Shown: one piece after another, positions 6,454 to 13,964 of the stretch
How positions within the stretch are numbered: the first letter of the stretch is position 1
Layout of the letters: each line of letters begins with the position of its first letter
Source: a virus
Virus record (IMG/VR): IMGVR_UViG_3300017741_001638
Coordinates: 1-22,201 of that record
Length of the DNA stretch: 22,201 bases
Direction: 5' to 3' (one strand)
Notes under the pieces: generated by a model
What the model was told of the DNA's origin: nothing
Database searches by the model: none
Seen by the model: the letters and a program-made list of their open reading frames with translations, nothing else
Position numbers and translations under genes: made by a program

Positions 6454-6555
6454 TTTTTTTTATGTTTTTAGAAAATAATATTATATTTAATATAGATATG
6501 GTTTTACGAAATCGCCATAAGTATTTCGCACACAAACTAATAAAAGAGGTTCATA
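6454..6555 (+). promoter_or_regulatory. AT-rich leader with short inverted repeat
   Basis: This 102-nt gap before the gene at 6556 starts with an eight-T run that might help stop transcription, but no convincing hairpin precedes it. A 6-bp inverted repeat CGAAAT (6507-6512)/ATTTCG (6523-6528) with a 10-nt loop lies 28 nt before the ATG and could be a hairpin or an operator. An AGAGG ribosome binding site follows. I see no -35/-10 pair like P1-P3 here. Confidence 0.35.
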
Positions 6556-8343
6556 ATGAACAAACAACAACGAACGGTTAAGCTCGACCGTCTAATAAAA
6601 CAAGAAGCGCCAGATTGGTTAACTGATGAAGAATATCAAATATATAACGAGAGGCGTTCAACGTTAAGAGCTAATTTCGAAGTAGAAAAACATATAGAAA
6701 AAATATTTGGTGTATCTCTAAACGGTATATCAGCTCATCCAACTTGGAAGTCATATTCTTTTAGTATAAGTCCAAAATTATTATTGGAACAATACAATAA
6801 GGAGTGCCTCTTTTCTGAACCAGGAAGTGGTCAAGACCCTAAAGAGTATTCAAGCACTAACCTTAAAACTACCGCGCATCATGGTGGTAGACATTGGGGT
6901 TGGGATGTAAACGTAGATGAGAATGGAAAACGCTTACCCAGCAATTCTCAATGGATTGAGAGTGGTACTTTTAATCTCGTTCAGTATCCTAATGGTAAGG
7001 TTGTATTAGAACCATGTAATGTTGAACACAGGTTATGGGGTTTGATAGGATTTCCACTTGATATCGCTCCTATTGATTCTAAACAAGACTTATGGTTTTA
7101 TGATGATAGATTGCCAGAGATTCACGATGAGAAGAATGACGTAATGGTTCGTGGATTTAAAGTCAATAAAATGTATCTATCAGATATAATCAAAAAGTGT
7201 GATGGATATGGTATTAGCGTTACTGAATCTGATATCCTCGATACACACTTTTACAAAAATAATTTTAACTTTACGATACTTCCTTTTTATTCTAAGGAAG
7301 AATGTGAACACTATTTTAGAGAGGTTAATACTTCTTCAGCCAAAACAAGACTCCAGCTTCATCACGCAGAGTCAAGTGAGATTATGGATTGGTGGAAGTC
7401 TTACTCTTCTCCTAAATGTGTAAACTTTAAACCAATGGGATGTAACTATCATCCATTAATTGAACTTGTACCTGATAAGGAGAAAGTAAAGTTAGAGGGA
7501 TTAGCATACATGATGTTAGTCTCTGATTTTATGTCTACAGATAAAACACCAGTTGATTCTACGGATGCCAAGTTAATTGAAAGATATCATCACACTAACG
7601 CATACGCTAATATGTTTGATGAAGATTTCAAAGAAAATGTAATCGATGGATTAGATTATGTTTATGATTTGGTTTCATCCTCAAGTGCACCAATCAAACT
7701 TTCAAGACAGATGATTCAACAACTTCTTACAATGAGAAAGTTTTTGGACTTCAATGGATACGTAATCCAAGACTCCATCTCGTTTATGGAAGAATACGTA
7801 AAGTATTATAAAGAAGCACAAGAGGATGATGATGATAACTTGACACCATTCGGTCGTAATGTCCGTTCAGGTTCTAAAGTTAATTCTAAAAACGCATTCT
7901 TGACTACAAGAAAAGACTTTCTTAAGAGTATAACAGATATTGATTATCTTGAATCAATTGGTATAGTACCACAGGCTGAAAGTTTAAAGAGAGTTTTCAG
8001 TAGAGATGTCATTTCAGAAAATCTTGAAATTAACAATGGTGAGGACATAGATGGTAAAGAGTTGTTAACCTCGCCAGTTGGTGGACACATCATATCAGAT
8101 ATGGAATTGATAAGGATGACCGATAAAGAGAGAGATGAGGCTTTTAAAGCAGAGGGTCTTGGTGATGAATTTGATTTCGATAAAAACTGCAGAGCTATGA
8201 GTTCTTATCATAATCAAAGAATGGGTGTCCTCAGATTGAGTGAATATCTTTTGGTTATTAACGAAACAGATAGTGTTGTTAGAGCACGTAGAATGATAAA
8301 GTACAATGAAGTAAAAGCTAAAGTGGTAACTGAGGCGGCTTAA
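6556..8343 (+). CDS. Large DUF262/DGQHR-like protein, 595 aa
   Basis: The N-terminal 280 residues look like a divergent member of the ParB-like DUF262/DGQHR superfamily. A strand ending in VVLEPCNVEHRLWGLIGF (149-166) sits where relatives have DGQHR followed by RLWAL, and YSKEECEHYFREVNTSSAKT (245-264) matches the F-x-x-x-N block that precedes a Leu...Glu helix. DUF262 proteins include GmrSD-type restriction enzymes, and DGQHR proteins include DndB. The canonical Asp-Gly-Gln is replaced by Asn-Val-Glu, so the usual nuclease/NTP site may be altered. The middle (420-450) has an acidic DDDDN stretch and the C-terminus is helical. ATG has an AGAGG ribosome binding site; the following gene starts directly at its stop. 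Assignment is tentative. Confidence 0.55.
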   Translation: MNKQQRTVKLDRLIKQEAPDWLTDEEYQIYNERRSTLRANFEVEKHIEKIFGVSLNGISAHPTWKSYSFSISPKLLLEQYNKECLFSEPGSGQDPKEYSSTNLKTTAHHGGRHWGWDVNVDENGKRLPSNSQWIESGTFNLVQYPNGKVVLEPCNVEHRLWGLIGFPLDIAPIDSKQDLWFYDDRLPEIHDEKNDVMVRGFKVNKMYLSDIIKKCDGYGISVTESDILDTHFYKNNFNFTILPFYSKEECEHYFREVNTSSAKTRLQLHHAESSEIMDWWKSYSSPKCVNFKPMGCNYHPLIELVPDKEKVKLEGLAYMMLVSDFMSTDKTPVDSTDAKLIERYHHTNAYANMFDEDFKENVIDGLDYVYDLVSSSSAPIKLSRQMIQQLLTMRKFLDFNGYVIQDSISFMEEYVKYYKEAQEDDDDNLTPFGRNVRSGSKVNSKNAFLTTRKDFLKSITDIDYLESIGIVPQAESLKRVFSRDVISENLEINNGEDIDGKELLTSPVGGHIISDMELIRMTDKERDEAFKAEGLGDEFDFDKNCRAMSSYHNQRMGVLRLSEYLLVINETDSVVRARRMIKYNEVKAKVVTEAA

Positions 8344-9693
8344 TTGAATATATTTCAATTCACAGATGTAACGGACAACGACAAAGAATATAAGTACAAG
8401 ATACTTGTATATCCAAATATCACATACCTAAAAGATTTGGAAAAAGATTCTTTCGTCGTTGTCCTTGGCAACATCATTCGAGAGTTAAATAAAATTAGAA
8501 ATGATTTACATTTCACGATAATTGTGCCTGAGTTTGTAAATAGTTTAAAATTTTCTAACACCGAACAATTACCATTAAAGAATGCTTTCTTAGGATATCC
8601 AAATTCGATGAGAATGGATTTTCCATTTCAAGATGTTTTCAAGGCTATAGATTGGAAAAGTTCTGATTATGATATTGTGTATTCTCATTTACCAGAGCAT
8701 ACGGGTAATCTAAAATGTTTATTAGAAAATACTACAAATATCAGACCATCTTTTATGGGTTATACTCATTGGACAGAATTAAAAGAGATTACAAATTATC
8801 ATTATAAAACTGGCTTGTCATATAACATTACTGGTCTTTTGGAAATGGAAAAATGTGGTGTGAATACACAAGCACAAAAAGATTTAATAATTAAAAATGC
8901 AAAAGAATATTTTAATGATGATGTGATTTCTAAATTAGATAATATTCTTGAACCACATTATCTTGGATGGGAAACTCCAAAGTATAAAAAACAAACCACG
9001 GATAAAAAGATTATTGTTTATAATCACAGACCACATACCTATAAAAACTATCCTTGGTTTTTAGAACAGATGGATAAGTTGTGGGAGCAAAGACAAGATT
9101 TTGAGGTATGGGTTCCGTTGGCTGAGAAGAAACAAAAAGATTATATGACAGTTGAAAAGTTTGATAGGGTTGGTTACTTTTCAAAACTTTCAAGTTGTGT
9201 GGTTGGTGTTTGTTGTAAACAGAAGTATGAGGGTTGGGCAGTATCAGCTACGGATGGTATGAGTGTGGGTGTTCCTTATATGTTTTCGGATGATGATAGT
9301 TACCATGAGTTAGCAGATTATGCTGGAATATATTATACGGACTCAGATAGTTTTCTTAATTTGATGAATACAGTATTGGATGATAATGATTTCAGAAATC
9401 AATATTCAAAAATGTCATTACTAAGATTTGAAAACTCAAAATGGGAAAACGCTATACATAAATTTAATCATTCTTTTAATGAGGTCATTAATAATTTACC
9501 AATTTTAAAAGATAAAACAGATTCTTATAAAAAGATTTTAAACTATATTCATAGTCGAGGTGGAGCAACAAAAAAAGAAATATTAGACTATATGGGATGG
9601 GGTGTAAGAATAGGGTTTAATGGATATAGAAACAAATTAAGAACCGAGCCTACAATTAGGTTCACTAAAAATAGATACGAGGTTATAAAATGA
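8344..9693 (+). CDS. GT-B glycosyltransferase with extra C-terminal domain, 449 aa
   Basis: The central and C-terminal parts look like a GT4-type GT-B glycosyltransferase that moves a sugar from a nucleotide donor. IIVYNHRPHTYKNYPWFLEQ (223-242) is the start of the second Rossmann domain, and YEGWAVSATDGMSVGVPYMFSDDDSYHEL (295-322) is the donor-binding E-x(7)-E-like region, here with GVP and an acidic patch. The N-terminal Rossmann half contains VYSHLPEHTG and GYTHWTEL. Residues about 395-449 (IHSRGGATKKEILDYMGWGV then a basic segment) form a winged-helix-like add-on. TTG start directly follows the previous stop; the 3' end overlaps the HD gene by 4 nt. Possible targets are phage DNA or host surface glycan; neither is shown. 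Confidence 0.8.
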   Translation: MNIFQFTDVTDNDKEYKYKILVYPNITYLKDLEKDSFVVVLGNIIRELNKIRNDLHFTIIVPEFVNSLKFSNTEQLPLKNAFLGYPNSMRMDFPFQDVFKAIDWKSSDYDIVYSHLPEHTGNLKCLLENTTNIRPSFMGYTHWTELKEITNYHYKTGLSYNITGLLEMEKCGVNTQAQKDLIIKNAKEYFNDDVISKLDNILEPHYLGWETPKYKKQTTDKKIIVYNHRPHTYKNYPWFLEQMDKLWEQRQDFEVWVPLAEKKQKDYMTVEKFDRVGYFSKLSSCVVGVCCKQKYEGWAVSATDGMSVGVPYMFSDDDSYHELADYAGIYYTDSDSFLNLMNTVLDDNDFRNQYSKMSLLRFENSKWENAIHKFNHSFNEVINNLPILKDKTDSYKKILNYIHSRGGATKKEILDYMGWGVRIGFNGYRNKLRTEPTIRFTKNRYEVIK

Positions 9694-10463
9694 AAGAATT
9701 AACACCTGAACAGATTCAAAAGAATTGGGAGCAATTAAGAAATCTTGTTTCCAATACCTTTGAGGGTGAACGTTTAGAAAAACTAAACAAGATGTATGAC
9801 TACTTTGAGGATAGGATGTGTATAGCTCCAGCGAGTGCTAAAGAACATTTTCACTATGCTCACGTTGGTGGTTATGTTGAACACGTCTTACACGTTGTTG
9901 ATTGTGCTCTCAAAGTCATGAACCTTTGGAGTGCAGAGGGAGCTACGATAAACTTTGATGTCGAAGAAGTTATCTTTGCAGCTCTACATCACGACTTAGG
10001 TAAGGTTGGTGATATGGATAAAGATTATTATGTACCACAAGAATCAGAGTGGCATAGAAAGAATCGTGGTGAGATATTCACACACAATGGTGCTTTACAA
10101 TACATGACTGTTACGGATAGAGCAGTATACATTCTTAATCAGTTTCAGATTCCAATGTCAGAGAATGAATACATAGGTTTACGATTAGCAGATGGTATGT
10201 ACGAGGATGCAAATAAGTCTTACTATATGTCTTATAATCCTGATTGGGCTTTGAAGTCAAACATCGCATATGTTTTACATCAAGCAGATATGATGGCTAC
10301 TAAGATTGAGTATGACGAATTCAAACGTGGTGAGGTTGAAGAAGAAGTTAAGGTACAAGAAAAAGTTGAAAACATTAAGAAAGCAGTAACGATGGAAGAA
10401 ACGTCAGACCAATTATCTAAAAAATCAAAAGACCTTTTTGATGAATTGTTTGGAGAGAAATAA
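9690..10463 (+). CDS. HD-domain metal-dependent phosphohydrolase, 257 aa
   Basis: HD-superfamily enzymes hydrolyse phosphate esters, often of nucleotides, with a divalent metal. The metal ligands are visible: His65 in GGYVEHVLHVV (a typical first-helix histidine), the HHDLGK motif (His100, His101, Asp102) and Asp200 in VLHQADMMATK. The C-terminal 50 residues are charged and coiled (EEEVKVQEKVENIKKAVTME). The substrate is unknown; phage HD proteins have been linked to nucleotide pools or signalling nucleotides. The start ATG overlaps the glycosyltransferase stop (ATGA), and its own stop overlaps the next ATG (TAATG), so the block is co-translated. Confidence 0.88.
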   Translation: MKELTPEQIQKNWEQLRNLVSNTFEGERLEKLNKMYDYFEDRMCIAPASAKEHFHYAHVGGYVEHVLHVVDCALKVMNLWSAEGATINFDVEEVIFAALHHDLGKVGDMDKDYYVPQESEWHRKNRGEIFTHNGALQYMTVTDRAVYILNQFQIPMSENEYIGLRLADGMYEDANKSYYMSYNPDWALKSNIAYVLHQADMMATKIEYDEFKRGEVEEEVKVQEKVENIKKAVTMEETSDQLSKKSKDLFDELFGEK

Positions 10464-10726
10464 TGATACTTGAAATAATAATGAGTTGTATAGCTGTAAC
10501 ATTTGCTTACACAACTTTTAACTTAACAAGAAAAGTTGAGACTTTAGAAACTTGGATAGTAAATATAGAAAACGAAATGACTCAGGTGCAGATAGAAATG
10601 AAAGAGATAGATGATAAAGGTTATTTTGAATCCGATGATGAAGTTGGTGAAAAATTTTCACAAATAAATAAAGTAATTCAGAACATAGAAACCCTAAGAG
10701 GAGAAAATGCTAGCAATGCCAAGTAA
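10463..10726 (+). CDS. Small N-terminally anchored coiled-coil protein, 87 aa
   Basis: A hydrophobic N-terminal segment (ILEIIMSCIAVTFAYTTF, residues 2-19) is followed by acidic heptad-like sequence (VETLETWIVNIENEMTQVQI). This is the shape of a small spanin-like or other envelope-facing protein, but no lipoprotein box or partner frame supports a spanin call. The start is TAATG-coupled to the HD gene, and the sigma factor gene begins inside its end. Confidence 0.6.
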   Translation: MILEIIMSCIAVTFAYTTFNLTRKVETLETWIVNIENEMTQVQIEMKEIDDKGYFESDDEVGEKFSQINKVIQNIETLRGENASNAK

Positions 10727-11486
10727 ACAACAAGCAAAAATAAACGCAATGAAGAAACCTGTTAAAGTTGTTAAGAAGAAGAGACGTAAAAAAAGTAAAG
10801 TATATTTTGGAACGCCAGTGCAAGAGGCAATCATTAGATACAATGAATCATCGAATCCTGCAGAAAAAAATAAAATTTATGCAGAAGAGGTTCACGCAGC
10901 ATTTTGCAAGATGGCAGAAAACTTAATCCACACGTTTAAGTTTTATTATTTTGATTATCCTTTTGAAGAGGTAAAGAATGAGGTTGTTTCATTTTTGGTT
11001 ATGCAGATGCCAAAGTATGAACCAAGTAAAGGTAGAGCTTTTTCTTATTTTTCCGTTGTTGGGAAAAATTATCTGATTCTTAATAACAATAATAATTATA
11101 AGAAGATGAAGATACATGATGACATTGTAAAATTAGATTACAAACGGAATGTATTTTCAGAATCAGCAGATGTAGAAAATAGTGAGTTCAATAGTGAATT
11201 CGTTGTACAGATGTTAGATTATTGGGATAACAATCTTACAAATATCTTTCATAGACAAAAAGATATTTTAGTTGCAGATTCTGTATTAGAGTTGTTTAGG
11301 AAGAGAGCACATATTGAAAACTTTAATAAAAAAGCGTTATACATTATGATACGTGAGATGACTGGCAGTAACACTCAACATATAACTCGTGTCATTAATT
11401 CAATGAAAAAATTCTACGCTAATATGTTAGAGGAGTTTTCAAAAGATGGTGAGATTGATACATCGAATACAGGTAGTATATTCTAG
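10707..11486 (+). CDS. 55: Late-transcription sigma factor, gp55 family, 259 aa
   Basis: T4 gp55 is a small, divergent sigma factor that directs host RNA polymerase to late promoters (TATAAATA). Here residues 35-130 carry the family's region-2-like signature: TPVQEAIIRYN at the front, an AAFCKMAENLIHTFKFYYFD helix, FEEVKNEVVSFLVMQMPKYEP and KGRAFSYFSVVGKNYLI. The lysine-rich N-terminus (KKPVKVVKKKRRKKSK) and a longer tail make it larger than T4 gp55 (185 aa), as in other marine relatives. The start is an ATG 4 nt after AGAGGAG, overlapping the preceding gene. The presence of T4-late-type boxes at 14268-14330 agrees with it. The gene for its partner gp33 was not found in this window. Confidence 0.82.
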   Translation: MLAMPSKQQAKINAMKKPVKVVKKKRRKKSKVYFGTPVQEAIIRYNESSNPAEKNKIYAEEVHAAFCKMAENLIHTFKFYYFDYPFEEVKNEVVSFLVMQMPKYEPSKGRAFSYFSVVGKNYLILNNNNNYKKMKIHDDIVKLDYKRNVFSESADVENSEFNSEFVVQMLDYWDNNLTNIFHRQKDILVADSVLELFRKRAHIENFNKKALYIMIREMTGSNTQHITRVINSMKKFYANMLEEFSKDGEIDTSNTGSIF

Positions 11487-11743
11487 TGGGTTGGTTTTAT
11501 TTCCATTGTGTTTTAGCGTTAGTTATACTCGTAAAAAATTACAATGGCACATTAGAAGATTCTTTAAATAATTTCGAAGAACGAATTGGTATTAGAACAG
11601 AGTTACCACCTAAAGAGACTGGCGATACTGTTCCATATTACATACCACCTGTAGAGGAAAAGGTAGATTCTACTTGGATACTACCTGAGAGGTTACAGAT
11701 AAAAGAGGGGAAAGATAGTGGCAAAAAAAACAAGGGTTTATAA
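11486..11743 (+). CDS. Small membrane-anchored protein, 85 aa
   Basis: Starts at a GTG overlapping the sigma-factor stop. A short hydrophobic N-terminus (WFYFHCVLALVILV, residues 3-16) suggests a membrane anchor, followed by a proline-rich linker (PPKETGDTVPYYIPPVEE) and a charged tail. The PhoH gene begins 26 nt before its stop in another frame. I recognise no family. Confidence 0.5.
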   Translation: MGWFYFHCVLALVILVKNYNGTLEDSLNNFEERIGIRTELPPKETGDTVPYYIPPVEEKVDSTWILPERLQIKEGKDSGKKNKGL

Positions 11744-12470
11744 GTCACCGATTGGGGCGATTCCCAAAATTGTGAACAACATTAGTTTTAAGACACGGAA
11801 TCAAAAAATATTTTATGACATAATAAGTGAAGACCAAACGCAATTAGTTTTATGTCATGGTATAGCTGGTACAGGTAAAACCTACATCTCTGTTTATAAA
11901 GCGTTACAAGATGTGTTAAGACGTGGGACAGGCTATGATAAATTAATCATAATCAATCCTACTGTGGATGTTGGTAACGAGGATAAGTTAGGATACCTAC
12001 CTGGTGAGTTAGATAAAAAGATTCAACAATATAACGAATCAACTTTCACCATATTAGATAAGATTGTTGGTAAGGATAAAGCTACAAAATTATTATCCGA
12101 TGGTAAGGTTGAGATTAGTGTATTGAATTTTTTACGTGGAGTAAATTTAGAGAATTGTTATGTCATACTCGATGAGGCACAAAATGTTTCACCGATGCAG
12201 ATAAAGACCTTGATGACTCGTATATCAGAAAAGTGTAAGATGATTATACAAGGTGATATGAGTCAATGTGATAAGTACAAGACCAATGGTGTGACGAACT
12301 ACGAGAAGAGTGGATTCTATGATGCGTGGTTCAGACTCAAGGGTACAAAAGGTGTAAATCACATGGAGTTTGATAGAGAAGACTCTGTAAGACATGAATT
12401 AGTTAAAAGGATTTTAAAAACATATGAGGATGAACATCTAATAGATTTAGAAAAAAATATGGCGACGTAA
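11718..12470 (+). CDS. phoH: PhoH-like ATPase, 250 aa
   Basis: P-loop NTPase of the PhoH family, widespread in marine phages and often used as a phage marker gene. Walker A is HGIAGTGKT (47-55), and Walker B with following residues is VILDEAQN (149-156), matching PhoH. NPTVDVG (80-86) after the first strand and GYLPGELDKK (92-101) are family hallmarks, as is IIQGDMSQCD. The exact function is unsettled; proposed roles include RNA helicase/nuclease work and phosphate stress, and this sequence does not choose between them. GTG at 11718 follows a strong GAGGGGAA ribosome binding site and is the likely start. The tRNA-Ala gene begins 13 nt after the stop. Confidence 0.92.
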   Translation: MAKKTRVYKSPIGAIPKIVNNISFKTRNQKIFYDIISEDQTQLVLCHGIAGTGKTYISVYKALQDVLRRGTGYDKLIIINPTVDVGNEDKLGYLPGELDKKIQQYNESTFTILDKIVGKDKATKLLSDGKVEISVLNFLRGVNLENCYVILDEAQNVSPMQIKTLMTRISEKCKMIIQGDMSQCDKYKTNGVTNYEKSGFYDAWFRLKGTKGVNHMEFDREDSVRHELVKRILKTYEDEHLIDLEKNMAT

Positions 12471-12483
12471 GGTTAGCCGCTAT

Positions 12484-12556
12484 GGGGCTGTAGCTCAGTT
12501 GGGAGAGCGCCGCACTTGCACTGCGGAGGTCGCAGGTTCGATTCCTGTCAGCTCCA
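12484..12556 (+). tRNA. tRNA-Ala (anticodon UGC)
   Basis: A full 73-nt cloverleaf: acceptor GGGGCTG/CAGCTCC with the G3:U70 alanine pair, D arm GCTC/GAGC, anticodon stem CCGCA/TGCGG with loop CTTGCAC (anticodon TGC), and T arm GCAGG/CCTGT around TTCGATT. Discriminator A; CCA is not encoded. The acceptor arm is identical to that of the tmRNA at 4227, so the two RNAs share the AlaRS identity elements. Confidence 0.97.
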
Positions 12557-12566
12557 CAAGATTGTT

Positions 12567-13241
12567 ATGATAGAAATAAATAAATATAAAAATTACGATG
12601 AGATGTCTAAGTGGGTAGTAGAACAAATCAGAGATGCTATCAACTTTAATTCTGTAACAAAACATTTTACATTAGGATTAGCAACTGGTTCTACACCACT
12701 TGGTATATATAAATACATGCGTGATGAGACTTGGGATTCTAAAAAGGTATATACATTTAATCTTGATGAGTATGCCGACTTACCATACAACCATCCACAA
12801 TCATATGAACACTTCATGGAAGAAAACTTATTTGCATATAAACAATTTAGATATAGTTATTTCCCTGAGAATGAAAGGTATGATGACATCATTAAGAACA
12901 ATGGTGGTATAGATATACAAATACTTGGTATTGGTACTAACGGACATATAGCATTTAATGAACCAGGCTCACCAAGAGATTCTCTTACAAGGAAAGTGGA
13001 GTTAACAGAAAATACACGTAAGGATAACAGTAGGTTCTTTGATATTATTGATGATGTCCCAACTCATGCTTGGACTATGGGGATAGAAAGTATTATGAGA
13101 GCTAAACAAATTTATCTGTTAGCTAATGGTAAACACAAGAAAGATATTTTAGAGAAAGCATGTTATGGTGATATCACTTCAGACATACCGGCTTCCTATT
13201 TACAAGAACACAATAATATAGAGGTATTGTACTGTGATTGA
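12567..13241 (+). CDS. nagB: NagB-like glucosamine-6-phosphate deaminase, 224 aa
   Basis: Converts glucosamine-6-phosphate to fructose-6-phosphate and ammonia. Matches the NagB/6-phosphogluconolactonase family: LGLATGSTP (36-44, phosphate loop), FNLDEY (64-69, with the catalytic Asp67), GIGTNGHIAFNEPG (121-134, with the catalytic His127 and Glu132), then a RKDNSRFF block and TMGIESIMRAK (170-180). NagB of some bacteria also has Asn at the position of E. coli Asp141 (here Asn125), so this is not by itself a sign of inactivation. The C-terminus ends soon after the core. ATG at 12567 is chosen; the frame continues upstream into the tRNA gene, which cannot be coding. The next gene overlaps by 8 nt, giving a two-gene amino-sugar unit. 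Confidence 0.88.
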   Translation: MIEINKYKNYDEMSKWVVEQIRDAINFNSVTKHFTLGLATGSTPLGIYKYMRDETWDSKKVYTFNLDEYADLPYNHPQSYEHFMEENLFAYKQFRYSYFPENERYDDIIKNNGGIDIQILGIGTNGHIAFNEPGSPRDSLTRKVELTENTRKDNSRFFDIIDDVPTHAWTMGIESIMRAKQIYLLANGKHKKDILEKACYGDITSDIPASYLQEHNNIEVLYCD

Positions 13242-13731
13242 CAAAATAATGATTGTTGCTCATCCTGATGATGAGGCGTTATTTGGTGGGGCTGAATTAC
13301 TATCCCATCCAGATGAATATAAAGTTGTAGTATTAGATGAGTATCAGAATGATATAAGAAGAAGAGAGTTCTTAGATAGTATGAGGTTTATCGGTATTCA
13401 CGAATACGAACATTGGACTGGCTTCAAAGGTGCTGAGGATTATTATAGGGAAAAACTTATATATGAACTACTGAGAGTTTTAAGGGAAAGAAAATATACC
13501 AAGATAGTAACACACAATACCGATGGAGAATATGGACACCCGCGACATAGAGCTTGTCACGATGTATTGTCACACCTTAGACCTGAGAAACTATGGGTGT
13601 TTGGTAGGGGTGAAAAATTAGATGACGATATGATAAAAAGAAAAAGTGAATTGTTAAAGGTATATAAATCACAAGTAGAAGTTTTAGATTGGTTTAATTG
13701 GGAATATGAAACGATAAGAAAATTTCAATAA
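13234..13731 (+). CDS. PIG-L/LmbE-family deacetylase-like protein, 165 aa
   Basis: Zinc-dependent deacetylases of the PIG-L (LmbE) family remove acetyl groups from N-acetylglucosamine compounds. The hallmark AHPDDE (residues 9-14) opens the protein, with a likely second metal-ligand cluster in THNTDGEYGHPRHRACHD (93-110), whose GHPRH fits the family's HPDH-type block. At 165 aa it is shorter than many members (over 200 aa), so it may be a minimal core. GTG at 13234 overlaps the nagB stop, implying coupling. Paired with NagB it could deacetylate GlcNAc-type substrates and feed the deaminase; the actual substrate (free sugar, glycan, conjugate) cannot be read from sequence. Confidence 0.78.
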   Translation: MIDKIMIVAHPDDEALFGGAELLSHPDEYKVVVLDEYQNDIRRREFLDSMRFIGIHEYEHWTGFKGAEDYYREKLIYELLRVLRERKYTKIVTHNTDGEYGHPRHRACHDVLSHLRPEKLWVFGRGEKLDDDMIKRKSELLKVYKSQVEVLDWFNWEYETIRKFQ

Positions 13732-13736
13732 TAAAT

Positions 13737-13808
13737 GGCCCGTTCGTCTAGTGGTTAGGACTCAGGATTTTCATTCCTGCAACAGGGGTTCGATTCCCCT
13801 ACGGGCTA
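13737..13808 (+). tRNA. tRNA-Glu (anticodon UUC)
   Basis: A 72-nt cloverleaf: acceptor GGCCCGT/ACGGGCT (G1:U72 wobble), D arm GTCT/GGAC, anticodon stem CAGGA/TCCTG with loop TTTTCAT (anticodon TTC), and T arm AGGGG/CCCCT around TTCGATT. Discriminator A. CCA is not encoded. It is immediately followed by tRNA-Thr. Confidence 0.95.
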
Positions 13809-13812
13809 CATC

Positions 13813-13885
13813 GCCATCTTAGCTCAGTTGGTAGAGCAGTTCATTAGTAATGAACAGGTCGTCAGTTCGAATCTGACAGATGGCT
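13813..13885 (+). tRNA. tRNA-Thr (anticodon AGU)
   Basis: A 73-nt cloverleaf: acceptor GCCATCT/AGATGGC, D arm GCTC/GAGC, anticodon stem GTTCA/TGAAC with loop TTAGTAA (anticodon AGT), and T arm GTCAG/CTGAC around TTCGAAT. Discriminator U. G1:C72 and C2:G71 match threonine identity elements. An A at position 34 is rare in bacterial tRNA-Thr, which usually has G, U or C there. Confidence 0.93.
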
Positions 13886-13893
13886 CAGAAAAC

Positions 13894-13923
13894 AAAAAAG
13901 GGAAGCTTTCACTTCCCTTTTTT
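13894..13923. terminator. Bidirectional rho-independent terminator
   Basis: GGGAAG (13900-13905), six-base loop, CTTCCC (13912-13917), flanked by six A before and six T after, so either strand ends in a U run. It closes the + strand tRNA transcript and the - strand gene 13965-14186, which converge here. Confidence 0.9.
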
Positions 13924-13928
13924 ATTGC

Positions 13929-13945
13929 CCTACATTGATTGTAGG
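13929..13945. repeat. Small perfect hairpin
   Basis: CCTACA (13929-13934), five-base loop, TGTAGG (13940-13945). It lies between the bidirectional terminator and the stop of the - strand gene. No U run follows on either side, so it is not itself a terminator; it may protect the - strand mRNA's 3' end. Confidence 0.45.
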
Positions 13946-13964
13946 AATGTAGAGCTATTCCGTC

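Noticed and set aside
12516-12566. Upstream extension of nagB into the tRNA-Ala gene
   Set aside because: The extension is inside a complete tRNA; ATG 12567 gives the normal NagB N-terminus.
12933-12956. Asn125 in NagB as an inactivating change
   Set aside because: Some NagB proteins naturally carry Asn at this position; His127, Glu132 and Asp67 are kept.
12484-13885. tRNA genes as prophage attachment site
   Set aside because: No integrase or flanking direct repeat; the gene set is of a lytic T4-like phage.
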